A stretch of 64,000 nucleotides of DNA from Bog-793 sp963761425 (GCA_963761425.1 CAVXGQ010000002.1:186001-250000), one strand, 5' to 3'. Positions 48,530 through 57,917 are shown, counted from the stretch's first letter. Notes: generated from the letters alone by a model not told the origin. Translations and numbers: made by a program.

Positions 48530-49078
48530 GACTGAACCCTATTTCGATGCCACGCCCTCGTACCGCGCCCGGAGCTGCGCGTTGCGACGAACACAGCTAG
48601 GACATCCCCTCTGAATTAGTTTGCCTCCCCCAATGGTCGACAAGTTCCTCGCGAGCGCTGCTTTCCGAGAGTGAAGCACGTACCTGGTCGGTGGCAGAAC
48701 GCTTGCGTTGATCGCTCCCGGCAACAGGGGAGATTCATGACGACCTCGGAGTGCAAGCGGGTGGACTACACGTTCGATTGGTTTGTTTCGGGGATCTCGC
48801 TTGGCATCATCGGCTTGCCCGTCGCCCCGACTCCTGCCCATGCGCCAGAGTTCAGTCGCAAGGCAGCAGCAAACAGGATCCGGACGGAATCTGTTCACTC
48901 AGTCCTCCTTGACCATTTCAGCGACGCTCGCGACTCAGTGGTTCGAGCTACTCGCTCCGCAGGGGCCAAGGACCACGTCCATTGTCTTAGGATAAATTGA
49001 GCGACGGAGCGTGCAACTCCTTGGTCGAGCATCGCCCCGGTCGAGCACCTCAGCCGGGCCTCACGGCGGGAGTCAGTG
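48530..49078. other. stretch without a recognisable gene
   Basis: About 550 bp between the dead endoglucanase and the SQR-like gene. Frames exist on both strands (48671-49000 +, 48539-48898 -) but neither has recognisable motifs or a good ribosome site. I cannot support a gene. Confidence 0.4.
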
Positions 49079-50221
49079 ATGCGAGTATTGGTGTTGGGTG
49101 CCGGTTTCGGCGGTTTGGAGTTAACGACGCGGCTTTCCGAGGCCCTCGGCGACGAGGTCGACGTCGTGTTGATCGATCAGGCCGACGGGTTCGTGTTCGG
49201 CTTCTCCAAGCTCGACGTGATGTTCGGGCGCACTGTCGCGGAGGCTGTGCGGCATCCCTACCTCGACATCGCCAAGCCTGGCGTGCGTTTCGTTCAAACC
49301 ACCGTGCGCGCCATCGACCCCGGAGCCCGACGCGTCGCAACCGACGCCGGGCACTTCGACGCCGATGTGATGGTTGTCGCCCTCGGGGCCGATCTCGATC
49401 CTGCGGCCACACCAGGGCTGATCGAAGGCGGCCATGACTTCTACACAGTCGAGGGCGCATTCGCGGTGCGTGGCGTGCTGGAGGGTTTTGAGGGTGGCCG
49501 CGTGATCGTGGGCGTGACCTCGACGCCTTTCAAGTGCCCGCCGGCGCCCAGCGAGACCGCATTGTTGGTGCACGACTACCTCGCTAAGCGAGGATTGAGC
49601 GGAGTTTCCGAGGTGTCGTTGGTCATGCCGTTCGGTCTTCCGATTCCGCCGTCGCCGGCCGCTTCGGAAGCGCTGCTCGCGGCCTTCTCCGAACGCGGCA
49701 TCATCTGGTATCCCGACCGGCTGGTGCGGGCACTCGACCCGGCTCGCAAGATGGTCGTGCTCGCCGACGGCGGCGAGTTGCCGTACGACCTGTTTCTCGG
49801 CGTGCCCGTGCACCGTTCGCCGGTCGTGGTGGAGCAGTCGAACCTGTGTATCGACGGCTGGATCCCGGTGAACCCGTTGACTCTTGAGACCAGCTTTCCC
49901 GGCGTGTACGCGGTCGGTGACGTGACGAGCGTCGGAGCTCCCAAGGCCGGCGTGTTCGCAGAGGGACAAGCCGCAGTCGTCGCCGATGCGATCATTGCTC
50001 AGCACAGTGGCCGTCCAGCTTCGGTGACCTACGACGGCCGCGGCATCTGCTACGTGGAGTTCGGCCACGACCAGGTCGGGCGCGTGGACGTCACTTTCAG
50101 GAGCGGCGAACGACCCTCCGGGCGGCTCGACGGGCCCTCCGGGGACTACGTCGCCGACAAGTCCGACTTCGGGTCGAGCCGCATTCGGCGCTGGTTTGCC
50201 CGCGAATGGACCAGCTACTGA
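49079..50221 (+). CDS. FAD-dependent oxidoreductase of the sulfide:quinone reductase type
   Basis: 380 aa flavoprotein. The N-terminal dinucleotide-binding motif is VLVLGAGFGGLE, and the second FAD block near the C-terminus is GVYAVGDVTSVGAPKAGVFAEGQ. A cysteine in TPFKCPPAPSE occupies the position of a conserved redox Cys of SQR/NADH dehydrogenase-like flavoproteins; the other catalytic cysteines of canonical SQR are not evident. GGGAG precedes ATG 49079 (GTG 49076 adjacent). A role in sulfur or quinone redox chemistry fits the sulfate genes 1 kb downstream, but the substrate is unproven. Confidence 0.82.
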   Translation: MRVLVLGAGFGGLELTTRLSEALGDEVDVVLIDQADGFVFGFSKLDVMFGRTVAEAVRHPYLDIAKPGVRFVQTTVRAIDPGARRVATDAGHFDADVMVVALGADLDPAATPGLIEGGHDFYTVEGAFAVRGVLEGFEGGRVIVGVTSTPFKCPPAPSETALLVHDYLAKRGLSGVSEVSLVMPFGLPIPPSPAASEALLAAFSERGIIWYPDRLVRALDPARKMVVLADGGELPYDLFLGVPVHRSPVVVEQSNLCIDGWIPVNPLTLETSFPGVYAVGDVTSVGAPKAGVFAEGQAAVVADAIIAQHSGRPASVTYDGRGICYVEFGHDQVGRVDVTFRSGERPSGRLDGPSGDYVADKSDFGSSRIRRWFAREWTSY

Positions 50222-50379
50222 CCCGACGTACGGGGTCGAGACCTCGTTGCAGCGCCAGCACCGGTAGAGGAGATCGAGAATGACGACGGCGACCAGGTGA
50301 GCGACGGTTGCCTCGGTGAACCTCTCTCCGGCGAGGTCGATCGGCATCGAGCTCTTCGTCACCTCGACATTCGATGCTT

Positions 50380-51150
50380 CGTAACGTACGCGTACTGGTC
50401 CGAGGGGTCGATCGCGATCTCTGAGGGCGTCTCGAACTCCGTGATCGGTGCGAGCCGCGCGATGCGTGACGAGGTTCACCGGAACGACGACGTCGCCGTC
50501 GGTGACGTAGGCCATTCGGCCGTTCGGGCTGACCGCGAGACCACCCAAGTCCGCAGGTTGGACTGGCGCGTAGTTCAGATTGGCTGATTGCCCGCGATCA
50601 ACGAGCCCACCGGGCGCTCCGGGGGAAGGACGATCGGCGTACTGACCGTTCGCGTGGCGACGTCGATCGGGATCACGGCATAATCCGCCGCGTCGGCAAC
50701 AAGAACCGTCTTGTCATCGGGCGTGATGGCGAGCTCCGTGAGGTCGAAGCTTGCATTTCGGTAGCTGCCCGTCCCGGAGCTAGATACGGACGCCCGGAAG
50801 GGTATCGGCGTCCCGAGCTGGCGCGTGACCAGGTTCACCGGGCCAAGTTCGGGGCCGGCTTCATCGAGGCCAGAGCGCGACGGGGTCGGCAGCGTCACGT
50901 CGTAGGTCATTTGTCCATCTGGCGTGCTGACCAAGTTCGTCGTTCCGTTGAAGCCGGAGACCCGGATTGGGGCTCGGACTTCCCGGTTTTGAGGTCGATC
51001 GGCACAAGACCCGTTGCGTCGGAGACGAACGCGGTGGTCGCGTTGCAGTCGGCAAGCGTCGCGGCGAGCGGGGGCCCGATGCGGATCGCGGTGGCGGCTG
51101 GCGACGGACGAGCGCCTCCCGTGGATACCACCATGCGCTGGCTGCTTCGC
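50380..51150 (-). pseudogene. YVTN/YncE-like beta-propeller remnant with several frameshifts
   Basis: Propeller-type repeats appear in three different minus-strand frames: TTAFVSDATGLVPIDLKTG near 51040-50980, LTELAITPDDKTVLVADAAD with YAVIPIDVATRTVSTPI near 50740-50640, LGGLAVSPNGRMAYVTDGD near 50550-50490, then EFETPSEIAIDPSDQYAYVT near 50430-50385. Each strand repeat ends in a V-P-I/V-D/N-L-x-T motif. At least three frameshifts separate them, so this is a dead gene. Confidence 0.65.
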
Positions 51151-51254
51151 AGGTCGTAAGGGACCGCCTCCTCGCCGTCGTCGGTCCGTTCGAGGGCGCG
51201 GCGTTCGGGCCACTCGGCTGACGGCTGGTTGACCGCGCTTACTCCACTAAGTAG

Positions 51255-52160
51255 ATTGATCTAATCAACTTCAGCCCGGGAACGGTCATCTCCGGTTTCG
51301 CGGTCGGCCTCGTCGTCGGGCTGACCGGCTCCGGCGGAGCGGCCCTCCTCACCCCGCTGCTCATCCTCGCCTTCTCGGTGAACGCCAAGACGGCGGTGGC
51401 GAGCGACCTCGTCGCCTCGGTGTTCATGCGCCCGGTGGCGGGGCTCATCCACCTGCGCCGCAGCGTGGTGCGGTGGCCGATCGTCGCCTGGCTGGTGATC
51501 GGGTCGGTGCCGACGGCCTTTGTCTCAGGGATCGTCTCTTCACACTTCGTCTCTTCAGCGAGGGCCGACGCGGTCCTCGAACCGGTGATCGGCGGGGTGC
51601 TCATTTTTTCCAGCGCGGCGGCGGTCGCCCGGCGCCTGGTGGCGCGTCGCCGCCCTGCGGCTCCCGACCCGGTGAGCGCCGAGCGATTCGTCGTCCGTCC
51701 GCTCCTCACCGTCGCCATCGGCGTCCTCGGCGGCCTGTCGGTCGGGATCACCTCGGTCGGTTCGGGGACGCTGATGCTCGTCGGCCTGGCTCTCCTCTAC
51801 CCCTCGCTTTCGGCCTACGAGCTCGTCGGAACGGATCTCATTCAGGCGATTCCACTCGTGCTCGCCGCTGCCGGCGGGCATCTCGCCGCCGGCGGGCTCC
51901 ATGTCGTCCTGACGTCGGCTCTGGTCGCCGGGGGAGTCCCGGGAGCGGCGATCGGCGCCGCGGTCGCCAAATACGTCCCGGCGGGCACGCTCGGCGCCAT
52001 CGTCGCCGCCGTCATCTTCGGCTCCGGGTGCGCCCTCATCGGCTTGGTTCCCGGCGCGCTGGTCGGTGCCGGGGCGGCGCTCGCCTGCGCCGCCTTGGCG
52101 TGGCGACTCGTCGCCCGCCACCGCGCCGTCGCGCAGCTGGCGGCGGCGGGGGACTGCTGA
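51255..52160 (+). CDS. TSUP (TauE/SafE-type) sulfite/sulfate permease with unclear start
   Basis: Membrane protein of the 4-toluene sulfonate uptake permease family with ~8 hydrophobic segments. Two family half-repeats are visible: GLVVGLTGSGGAALLTPLLI near the N-terminus and VLGGLSVGITSVGSGTLMLV in the middle. The first GTG is at 51378 (260 aa), but the conserved first repeat lies upstream of it in the same open frame, which reaches back to a TAG at 51252 with no ATG, GTG or TTG. Either an ATT at 51255 is used or the true start has been lost. It is coupled to cysH (TGATG overlap). Confidence 0.8.
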   Translation: MDLINFSPGTVISGFAVGLVVGLTGSGGAALLTPLLILAFSVNAKTAVASDLVASVFMRPVAGLIHLRRSVVRWPIVAWLVIGSVPTAFVSGIVSSHFVSSARADAVLEPVIGGVLIFSSAAAVARRLVARRRPAAPDPVSAERFVVRPLLTVAIGVLGGLSVGITSVGSGTLMLVGLALLYPSLSAYELVGTDLIQAIPLVLAAAGGHLAAGGLHVVLTSALVAGGVPGAAIGAAVAKYVPAGTLGAIVAAVIFGSGCALIGLVPGALVGAGAALACAALAWRLVARHRAVAQLAAAGDC

Positions 52161-52894
52161 TGGGTGTGTCAGGCGAGGGTCCCCGGGTGACGGCCAAGGA
52201 GACGGGGACCCAACCGCACCTGGCCGAGGACTCGCACCCTGACGTCAGCCAAGCAGAGATCGCCGTTTTGGCTGTCTCGCTCGAGACCGAACCGGCTGCC
52301 AAGGCGGTCGCCTGGGCGGTGGAAAGGTTCGCTGGAGCGGTGAGCCTCGCCTGTTCGTTCCAGGACTGCGTCGTTGTCGACATCGCCGTCCAGGTCGACC
52401 CGCAGATCGAGGTGGTCTTTCTTGACACCGGCTTTCACTTCCCAGAGACGCTCGAGTTCGTCGAGGTCGTGCGCAGCCGCTACGGCCTCAACCTCCGCGT
52501 AGTTGAGCCCGGCCCTGGCGCCGAAACCTGGCCCTGTGGGACGGAGCGCTGCTGCGAGCTGCGCAAGGTGGCACCGCTCGCCGAGGCGCTGCGCGGCAAG
52601 CAGGCCTGGATCACCGGACTGAAGCGCGTCGACGCGCCGACCCGGGTGGCCACGCCGATCGTGGAATGGGACAGGACGCGGCGGATGGTGAAGGTCAACC
52701 CGATTGCCACCTGGACCGAGGACGACGTCGCGTCGTACGTGGCGGAACACGCCTTGCCCGAGCACCCGCTTGTGTCCAGGGGCTACCTGTCAATCGGCTG
52801 CGCGCCGACGACGCGCGCCGTTGCGCCTGGAGCAGATCGGCGAGCCGGCCGGTGGTCGGGGACAGACAAGACGGAGTGCGGCCTCCATGCGTGA
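52160..52894 (+). CDS. cysH: phosphoadenosine/adenosine 5'-phosphosulfate reductase with an altered cluster motif
   Basis: 244 aa reductase producing sulfite from APS (or PAPS). The N-terminal SxSFQD-like ACSFQDCVVVD and VVFLDTGFHFPET are the PP-loop substrate segments. APS-type [4Fe-4S] cysteines are expected in a CC and a CxxC pair: Cys131-Cys132 (CCELRK) and Cys214 are present, but residue 217 is Thr (GCAPTT instead of GCxPCT). The catalytic Cys240 in KTECGLHA remains. The gene lies in the TSUP-cysH-cysD-cysN operon. Confidence 0.93.
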   Translation: MGVSGEGPRVTAKETGTQPHLAEDSHPDVSQAEIAVLAVSLETEPAAKAVAWAVERFAGAVSLACSFQDCVVVDIAVQVDPQIEVVFLDTGFHFPETLEFVEVVRSRYGLNLRVVEPGPGAETWPCGTERCCELRKVAPLAEALRGKQAWITGLKRVDAPTRVATPIVEWDRTRRMVKVNPIATWTEDDVASYVAEHALPEHPLVSRGYLSIGCAPTTRAVAPGADRRAGRWSGTDKTECGLHA

Positions 52895-52978
52895 GCCGAC
52901 ACCGCTCGTCCAGACACACCCGGTCGCAGGGTGGCTGCGGTCCTCGGACCGAACCAACTTCAGAAAGGCGCGAGCACG

Positions 52979-53908
52979 GTGAGCAAGACGAGCACGATCC
53001 TCGGGTCCCCCCGCCGGGTGGGCGGCCTCGACCTCCTCGAGGCACACGCCGTCTTCGTGCTGCGCGAAATTGCCGCCGAATGCGAGCGGCCGGTGCTGTT
53101 GTTCAGTGGCGGCAAGGACTCGGCGGTTCTGCTGCGCCTCGCAGAGAAGGCCTTCCATCCGGGACGGATCCCCTTTCCAGTCATGCACGTCGACACCGGT
53201 CACAACTTTCCCGAGGTCCTTGAGTTCCGTGACGTGCGCACCAATGAGCTCGACGCTGAGCTGCTCGTCGCCGCGGTGCAGGAATCGATCGACAACGGGC
53301 GGGTGGTGGACCCGGGACCGAACGTGTCGCGAAACCGGCTCCAAAGTGTGACGCTCCTCGACGCCATCGCCGAGCACCGCTTCGACGCATGCCTCGGAGG
53401 AGCACGGCGCGACGAGGACAAGGCGCGAGCCAAAGAACGAGTCGTCTCGGTCCGTGATGCGTTCGGCCAGTGGGAGCCGCGCAGCCAACGGCCCGAGCTG
53501 TGGCACCTCTACCACAGTTGTGTGCCGGCCGGAGAGCACGTGCGGGTGTTCCCACTGTCGGACTGGACGGAGCTCGACGTGTGGGAGTACGTGCGCCGCG
53601 AACGCCTGCGGCTCCCGTCGATCTACTTCGCCCACCGCCGCCAGGTCGTAGAGCGAGACGGGATGCTCCTCGCAGTGTGCGAATGGGTGGAGCCGCGAAG
53701 CGGGGAGAAGGTGGAGGAAGCCACGGTTCGGTTCCGCACCGTCGGGGACGCCACTTGCACAGGTGCCGTGCGCTCGGCCGCCGCCACCGTCGAAGAGGTG
53801 ATCGTCGAGGTGGCTTCGTCCAAGGTGAGCGAGCGCGGTGCAACCCGCGCCGACGACAAGTTCTCCGAGTCGGCAATGGAAGATCGCAAACGGGAGGGGT
53901 ATTTCTAA
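52979..53908 (+). CDS. cysD: sulfate adenylyltransferase subunit 2
   Basis: Forms adenosine 5'-phosphosulfate from sulfate and ATP together with the GTPase CysN. 309 aa with the PP-loop SGGKDSAVLLRLA at residues 43-55, followed by MHVDTGHNFPEVLEFRD and the conserved GGARRDEDKARAKERV. The C-terminal GATRADDKFSESAMEDRKREGYF is typical. The GTG at 52979 is preferred over the upstream ATG 52931 because conservation starts at LDLLEAHAVFVLRE. Confidence 0.95.
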   Translation: MSKTSTILGSPRRVGGLDLLEAHAVFVLREIAAECERPVLLFSGGKDSAVLLRLAEKAFHPGRIPFPVMHVDTGHNFPEVLEFRDVRTNELDAELLVAAVQESIDNGRVVDPGPNVSRNRLQSVTLLDAIAEHRFDACLGGARRDEDKARAKERVVSVRDAFGQWEPRSQRPELWHLYHSCVPAGEHVRVFPLSDWTELDVWEYVRRERLRLPSIYFAHRRQVVERDGMLLAVCEWVEPRSGEKVEEATVRFRTVGDATCTGAVRSAAATVEEVIVEVASSKVSERGATRADDKFSESAMEDRKREGYF

Positions 53909-53909
53909 G

Positions 53910-55247
53910 ATGGCGACGACCAAAGACGCCACGCCTCTCGGCCGCCGCGATATCCCGTGGCTCGACTCTCGCTCCGACCTACTGCGTTTCGCGGCGATCG
54001 GATCCGTTGACGACGGCAAGTCGACCCTGATCGGCAGGCTGCTCTACGACACCCAGCAGCTCTTCGAGGACCAGGTTGAAGCGCTGAGCCGCGCCAGCAG
54101 GCGCAGAGGGCGCCAGTCCCTGGAGCTTTCGTTCGCCACCGACGGGCTGAGATCCGAACGCGAGCAGGGCATCACGATCGATGTGGCGTACCGGTATGCG
54201 GCGACTCCGAGACGCAAGTACGTGATCGCTGATTGCCCGGGCCACGTCCAATACACGCGCAATATGGCGACCGGAGCCTCGACGGCGGACCTCGCTGTGG
54301 TCGTTGTCGATGTCGTCTCCGGGCTGCGCGAGCAGACGCGTCGACACTGCTCGATCGCCGCTCTGTTCGGCGTGCGCCACCTCATCGTCGCCGTCAACAA
54401 GATGGATCTCGTCGACTGGGACCGCCAGGCCTATGAGCGTGTGGTGAGCACAATGCGGGCGTTGGCGGATCGCTTGCAGATCGAAAGCGTGGTCACGATC
54501 CCGGTGTCGGCGCTCTTCGGCGACAACGTCGCCGAAGAATCGCACCGCTGCCCTTGGTATGCAGGCCCCACCGTCCTTGCGGCCCTCGAGGAAGCGCCGG
54601 CAGAGGTCTGGGACGCAGAGGAAGGAGCCGGCTGGCGGCTTCCCATTCAGTGGGTCACCCGCCACGACGACGGGAGCCGTGGCTACGCCGGGATGCTGGT
54701 CGGCGGGTCCCTCTGCCGGGGCGAGGAAGTGCTCGTGCTGCCGCGAGGACAGAGGACGCGCATCTCGTCGATCGACACCTTCGACGGCGAGCTCGACGAG
54801 TCCCCACCACTGCTGTCCATCGCGGTGCGCCTCGAGGACGACCTTGACGTCGGACGCGGCGATCTGATCGCTCCGATCGGTTCCTCGCCCCGAGTGGCAA
54901 CCGAGCTTGAAGCGACCATCTGCTGGTTCGCCGAAGCGTCGCTTGTGCCGGACTCGCGATACAAGGTGAAGCACACGACGCGACTGACGCCTGCCCGTTG
55001 CACGGCGGTGACGTCTCGCTTCGACCTCTCCTCGCTTTCACTTGTGCCCTCGAGCGAGCTCGAGTTCAACGACATCGGGATCGCTCACATCGAGACCGGA
55101 CAGCCGATCGTCGTCGACGAGTACCGCCACAACCGCGTCACGGGCAGCTTCGTCGTCATCGACGAGCGGACCAACGTGACCGTCGGCGCTGGGCTGGTCG
55201 GCGTCCCAGGCTTCGCGTCCAGACGAGGAGCTTCTGCGCCCGCCTGA
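53910..55247 (+). CDS. cysN: sulfate adenylyltransferase subunit 1 (GTPase)
   Basis: EF-Tu-like GTPase that drives APS synthesis, 445 aa. The G1 motif is GSVDDGKST (residues 31-39), the switch region EREQGITIDVAYRYA, G3 DCPGH (~107) and G4 NKMD (~163). Beta-barrel domains follow. There is no fused APS kinase domain, consistent with the APS-reducing route implied by CysH. GGGAGGGG precedes ATG 53910, one base after the cysD stop. Confidence 0.95.
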   Translation: MATTKDATPLGRRDIPWLDSRSDLLRFAAIGSVDDGKSTLIGRLLYDTQQLFEDQVEALSRASRRRGRQSLELSFATDGLRSEREQGITIDVAYRYAATPRRKYVIADCPGHVQYTRNMATGASTADLAVVVVDVVSGLREQTRRHCSIAALFGVRHLIVAVNKMDLVDWDRQAYERVVSTMRALADRLQIESVVTIPVSALFGDNVAEESHRCPWYAGPTVLAALEEAPAEVWDAEEGAGWRLPIQWVTRHDDGSRGYAGMLVGGSLCRGEEVLVLPRGQRTRISSIDTFDGELDESPPLLSIAVRLEDDLDVGRGDLIAPIGSSPRVATELEATICWFAEASLVPDSRYKVKHTTRLTPARCTAVTSRFDLSSLSLVPSSELEFNDIGIAHIETGQPIVVDEYRHNRVTGSFVVIDERTNVTVGAGLVGVPGFASRRGASAPA

Positions 55248-55254
55248 CGGTGAC

Positions 55255-55279
55255 CGAGCGGCCCGGCTCGCTCTCTTTT
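55255..55279 (+). terminator. possible rho-independent terminator of the cys operon
   Basis: CGAGC-GGCCCG-GCTCG forms a 5 bp GC stem with a 6 nt loop, followed by CTCTCTTTTC, starting 8 bp after the cysN stop. Short stem, so moderate confidence. Confidence 0.45.
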
Positions 55280-55554
55280 CCGGCGGCGGCCTGCCGCTGA
55301 CATTGGTGGACGCCTGAAAACCTGCCACCGGCAGGCCATCAGGCGGGGGACCACCGCCTCCTTATGGAGCGGGGCTGGCTGTCAATGAGTTGATAGTTGG
55401 CGCCAATGCGGGCGCGCCGTCATGCGGGCTCGCTCTGCGGTCCTTCATAGCCTCAGGGGAGACCGCGGCACGTTCGCGCCGGGTCGTGTCGAGGACGATC
55501 GTGCCCTGTCCGGGGACGAGCAATCGCCAAGCGGTGTGGATGACGCCCCCTGAT
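55280..55554. other. intergenic region after cysN
   Basis: About 275 bp up to the IS256 remnant. No gene or clear regulatory site was recognised. Confidence 0.4.
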
Positions 55555-55881
55555 TCACGCGGCCGCTTCCTGAACTAGCGGCTCGCGCTCGACCAGCACC
55601 CCCTTCTTGAACTTCGCCCCGGCACGTACCAGCGCGACGAGATGCGCGCCGTTCACCGACCGCCAACGCTCCGAGGCCGCTTCGATCAACTTGAAGGCCA
55701 TCGCGAGCCCGGCGGTGCGCCAGCCGGCGCCCTTGGTGTCCCGGGTCCGCGCCCGCACCGGAGAGAAGGTCGACTCGATCGGGTTCGACGTCTTCAGGTG
55801 GACCCAGTGATCGGCGGGAAAGTCGTAGAACCGGAGCAGCTCGTCGAGGTCGTCTTGGAGGAGGGCCAAGATGGCACTCAT
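55555..55881 (-). pseudogene. IS256-family transposase, C-terminal fragment
   Basis: 108 codons matching the end of Mutator-type transposases: LLRFYDFPADHWVHLKTSNP, then the TFSPVRARTRDTKGAG stretch, AMAFKLIEAASERWRSVNG and AHLVALVRAGAKF. The catalytic DDE part is missing. It is from a different IS256 lineage than the fragment at 27321-27596. Confidence 0.85.
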
Positions 55882-55953
55882 GACGGTGGATGACGATTTC
55901 GGGTGCGCATCAGTGCGCGGCCGTCACTGGCTAGCTTTCTACCCTGAGGCTTC

Positions 55954-57693
55954 GTGGGCGATGACGGTATGAAGGACGGCTCCGACAGCAACCAACCTGT
56001 AGTCGCGAACCGCGAAAGTCGGCGAGAGGCAGAGTCAGGCCGCTACCGCGCCTGGCGAAGACGTCATCGCGCCAAGCTCGCGCGTCGTTCCCGCGCGCGC
56101 GTCTGGGGGACGCGCAGCGCGATGGCCATCGTCCTTCTAATTGTCGTGATCGTCGCGGCCACCGCGGGCTACACCATCTATCTCCTCGGAGAAATCCATC
56201 ACTTCAGCGGAGACGGAACCACCTTGGCCGTGAAGGGGCCGACCGAGAACATCTTGCTCATCGCCTCGGCGAGCCGTTGCGCCGCGAGCAGCATCGGCGT
56301 GTTCAAATACCAGTGCGTGGCCGAGCACGTGAACGGCGTCAACTCCGATGTCGTGCTGATCGCTCACCTCAACGCGACCAACCACTCCATGTCGCTGCTC
56401 TCGATTCCCCGCGACAGCTTCGTCCCTGGCGCTCGCTCGGGGAACAGCCTCTGCGGCGGCACCTGGAGCTACACGCCGGGGCTGTGCGCCAACAAGATCG
56501 ACTCCGCCCTCATCGAGGGACCCGACCAGCTGGCGCAGGCGATCGAGCAGGACTTCGGGATCCCGATCAACCACATCGTCGATCTCAACTTCGCCACCTT
56601 CGAAGACGTGGTCAACGCCCTCGGCGGGTTGTGGATGTACTTCCCCGACAAGCTCATCGACGCTTCTGCGGACCTGTACATGAACCGCACCGGCTGCATC
56701 CACCTGAACGGCACCGAAGCTCTCGCCTACGTGCGGGCGCGCCACCTCTTCTACTTCACCGCCAAACAAACCCCGAACCTCGCCGCCATCAAGGCGGCGA
56801 ACACGCCGCATGGGCCGTGGTACACGCCGGACTCGGGAGGCAACTACGACGGCACCGGCGACCTCGGACGCATTCTGCGGGTGCACCTTTTCCTGAAAGC
56901 GCTCGCCCAACAGGTTCAGGCACGCGGCCTCGGCAACCCAGCCACGGACAATGCCTTGATCAGTGCCATCGCCCCGAATCTCACCACCGACGACGGCCTT
57001 TCCGGACTCACCCTCGTCAAGCTCGCCTTCGACTACCGCCATGCCAAGATCGGCACCGCTCCCGAGCTCACGCTGCCGACGATCAATGACGCCGCCACCT
57101 ACTACTACGAGGGCGGTAACTACGGCGACGTCATCTTCCCGAGCGAGCCGCAAGACCAGCAGGCGATCGACCACTTCCTCGGGACGACACCTTCGGGCTG
57201 GAAGCTCGCACCATCCTCGATCAGCGTCTCGGTGATCGACGGGACGAACTCGGCCACGAACACTTCATCGGTTGCCTCACAGCTCAGCAAGGTCGGCTAC
57301 CGCATCGTGCCGACAAGGGTCAGCCGCTACGTGGGTCCCGTCGCCGAGACGACGGTCCTCTACAACGGCCGAACCCACCTAGAACAGGCGGAAAGGGTGA
57401 TGTCCTCGCTCTCCGGGGCCGTGGTCCTCGGACAGGGGACGCCGGCTGGCGGCGCCGACGTGAGTGTCGTCACCGGCTCGATCCTCTCGGTCGTCAATCC
57501 GACGACGAGTGCGACGGCCGCGTCCAGTTCCCGTCCGAACACCGCCAACTCGGGCGTGACCTCGACCACCGCGGCCGCGAGTTCGAGCACAGCGCCGCCG
57601 ACAATGAGCAACCCGAATATCGGGGCGCCGACCTCGGCGAACCCCACCATCCCGCCGTGGGACGCTCGCTCGTGCCCCAGGGTCCCCGGATAG
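55954..57693 (+). CDS. LytR-CpsA-Psr (LCP) family cell envelope protein
   Basis: 579 aa. A basic cytoplasmic N-terminus (~55 residues) and one transmembrane helix (~57-78, MAIVLLIVVIVAATAGYTIY) precede the extracellular LCP domain (~95-300). LCP motifs include GVNSDVVLIAHLN, LLSIPRDSFV, NKIDSALIEG, the FEDVVNALGG block and ALAYVRARHL. A LytR_C domain (~405-490) and a Ser/Thr/Ala-rich C-terminal tail follow. LCP proteins attach glycopolymers to peptidoglycan. It starts at GTG 55954. Confidence 0.9.
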   Translation: MGDDGMKDGSDSNQPVVANRESRREAESGRYRAWRRRHRAKLARRSRARVWGTRSAMAIVLLIVVIVAATAGYTIYLLGEIHHFSGDGTTLAVKGPTENILLIASASRCAASSIGVFKYQCVAEHVNGVNSDVVLIAHLNATNHSMSLLSIPRDSFVPGARSGNSLCGGTWSYTPGLCANKIDSALIEGPDQLAQAIEQDFGIPINHIVDLNFATFEDVVNALGGLWMYFPDKLIDASADLYMNRTGCIHLNGTEALAYVRARHLFYFTAKQTPNLAAIKAANTPHGPWYTPDSGGNYDGTGDLGRILRVHLFLKALAQQVQARGLGNPATDNALISAIAPNLTTDDGLSGLTLVKLAFDYRHAKIGTAPELTLPTINDAATYYYEGGNYGDVIFPSEPQDQQAIDHFLGTTPSGWKLAPSSISVSVIDGTNSATNTSSVASQLSKVGYRIVPTRVSRYVGPVAETTVLYNGRTHLEQAERVMSSLSGAVVLGQGTPAGGADVSVVTGSILSVVNPTTSATAASSSRPNTANSGVTSTTAAASSSTAPPTMSNPNIGAPTSANPTIPPWDARSCPRVPG

Positions 57694-57744
57694 GAAAAGG
57701 CGGCTCAAGAGAAACGCGGTCTTGAATTCTGGTGTGACAACCTG

Positions 57745-57883
57745 CGCGTGTAGCCATTTGTATAGCCAAGCGCTCAGACCCGACTAGACGCGGACAGACG
57801 TCAAGGGACACAAGCACCTGGTCAGAGCCGTTCGGTGGACTCTGATGGACATCCAGATACCCGTTCGATTTCCCTGGGGGTCA
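57745..57883 (+). repeat. integration-boundary repeat, copy A
   Basis: About 139 bp ending in the core TTTCCCTGGGGGTCA recur inverted at 63182-63320 with roughly 85% identity by eye. Similarity stops exactly at the core, as expected for element DNA entering a tRNA attachment site. Confidence 0.75.
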
Positions 57884-57917
57884 AGAGGCCCCGGGTTCAA
57901 ATCCCGACAGCCCGACA
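57874..57917 (+). pseudogene. tRNA-Pro(GGG) 3'-half remnant (attachment site)
   Basis: CTGGGGG fits a tRNA-Pro anticodon loop, TCAAG the 3' anticodon stem, AGGCC the variable loop, CCGGG-TTCAAAT-CCCGA a T-arm with one mismatch, and CAGCCCGA an acceptor 3' strand. No 5' half precedes it; instead the repeat at 57745 joins at the anticodon loop. It is therefore an attR/attL-type scar, not a working tRNA. Confidence 0.65.

Noticed and set aside
48539..49000. Overlapping frames on both strands after the endoglucanase remnant
   Set aside because: No recognisable motif, no clear ribosome site and mutually exclusive frames.
49121..50548. 475-codon - strand frame opposite the SQR-like gene
   Set aside because: Only its first ~30 codons belong to the propeller remnant; the rest is an antisense shadow of the flavoprotein gene.
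57874..57917. Functional tRNA-Pro
   Set aside because: Only the 3' half is present and the T-stem has a mismatch; no 5' half to pair with the acceptor.
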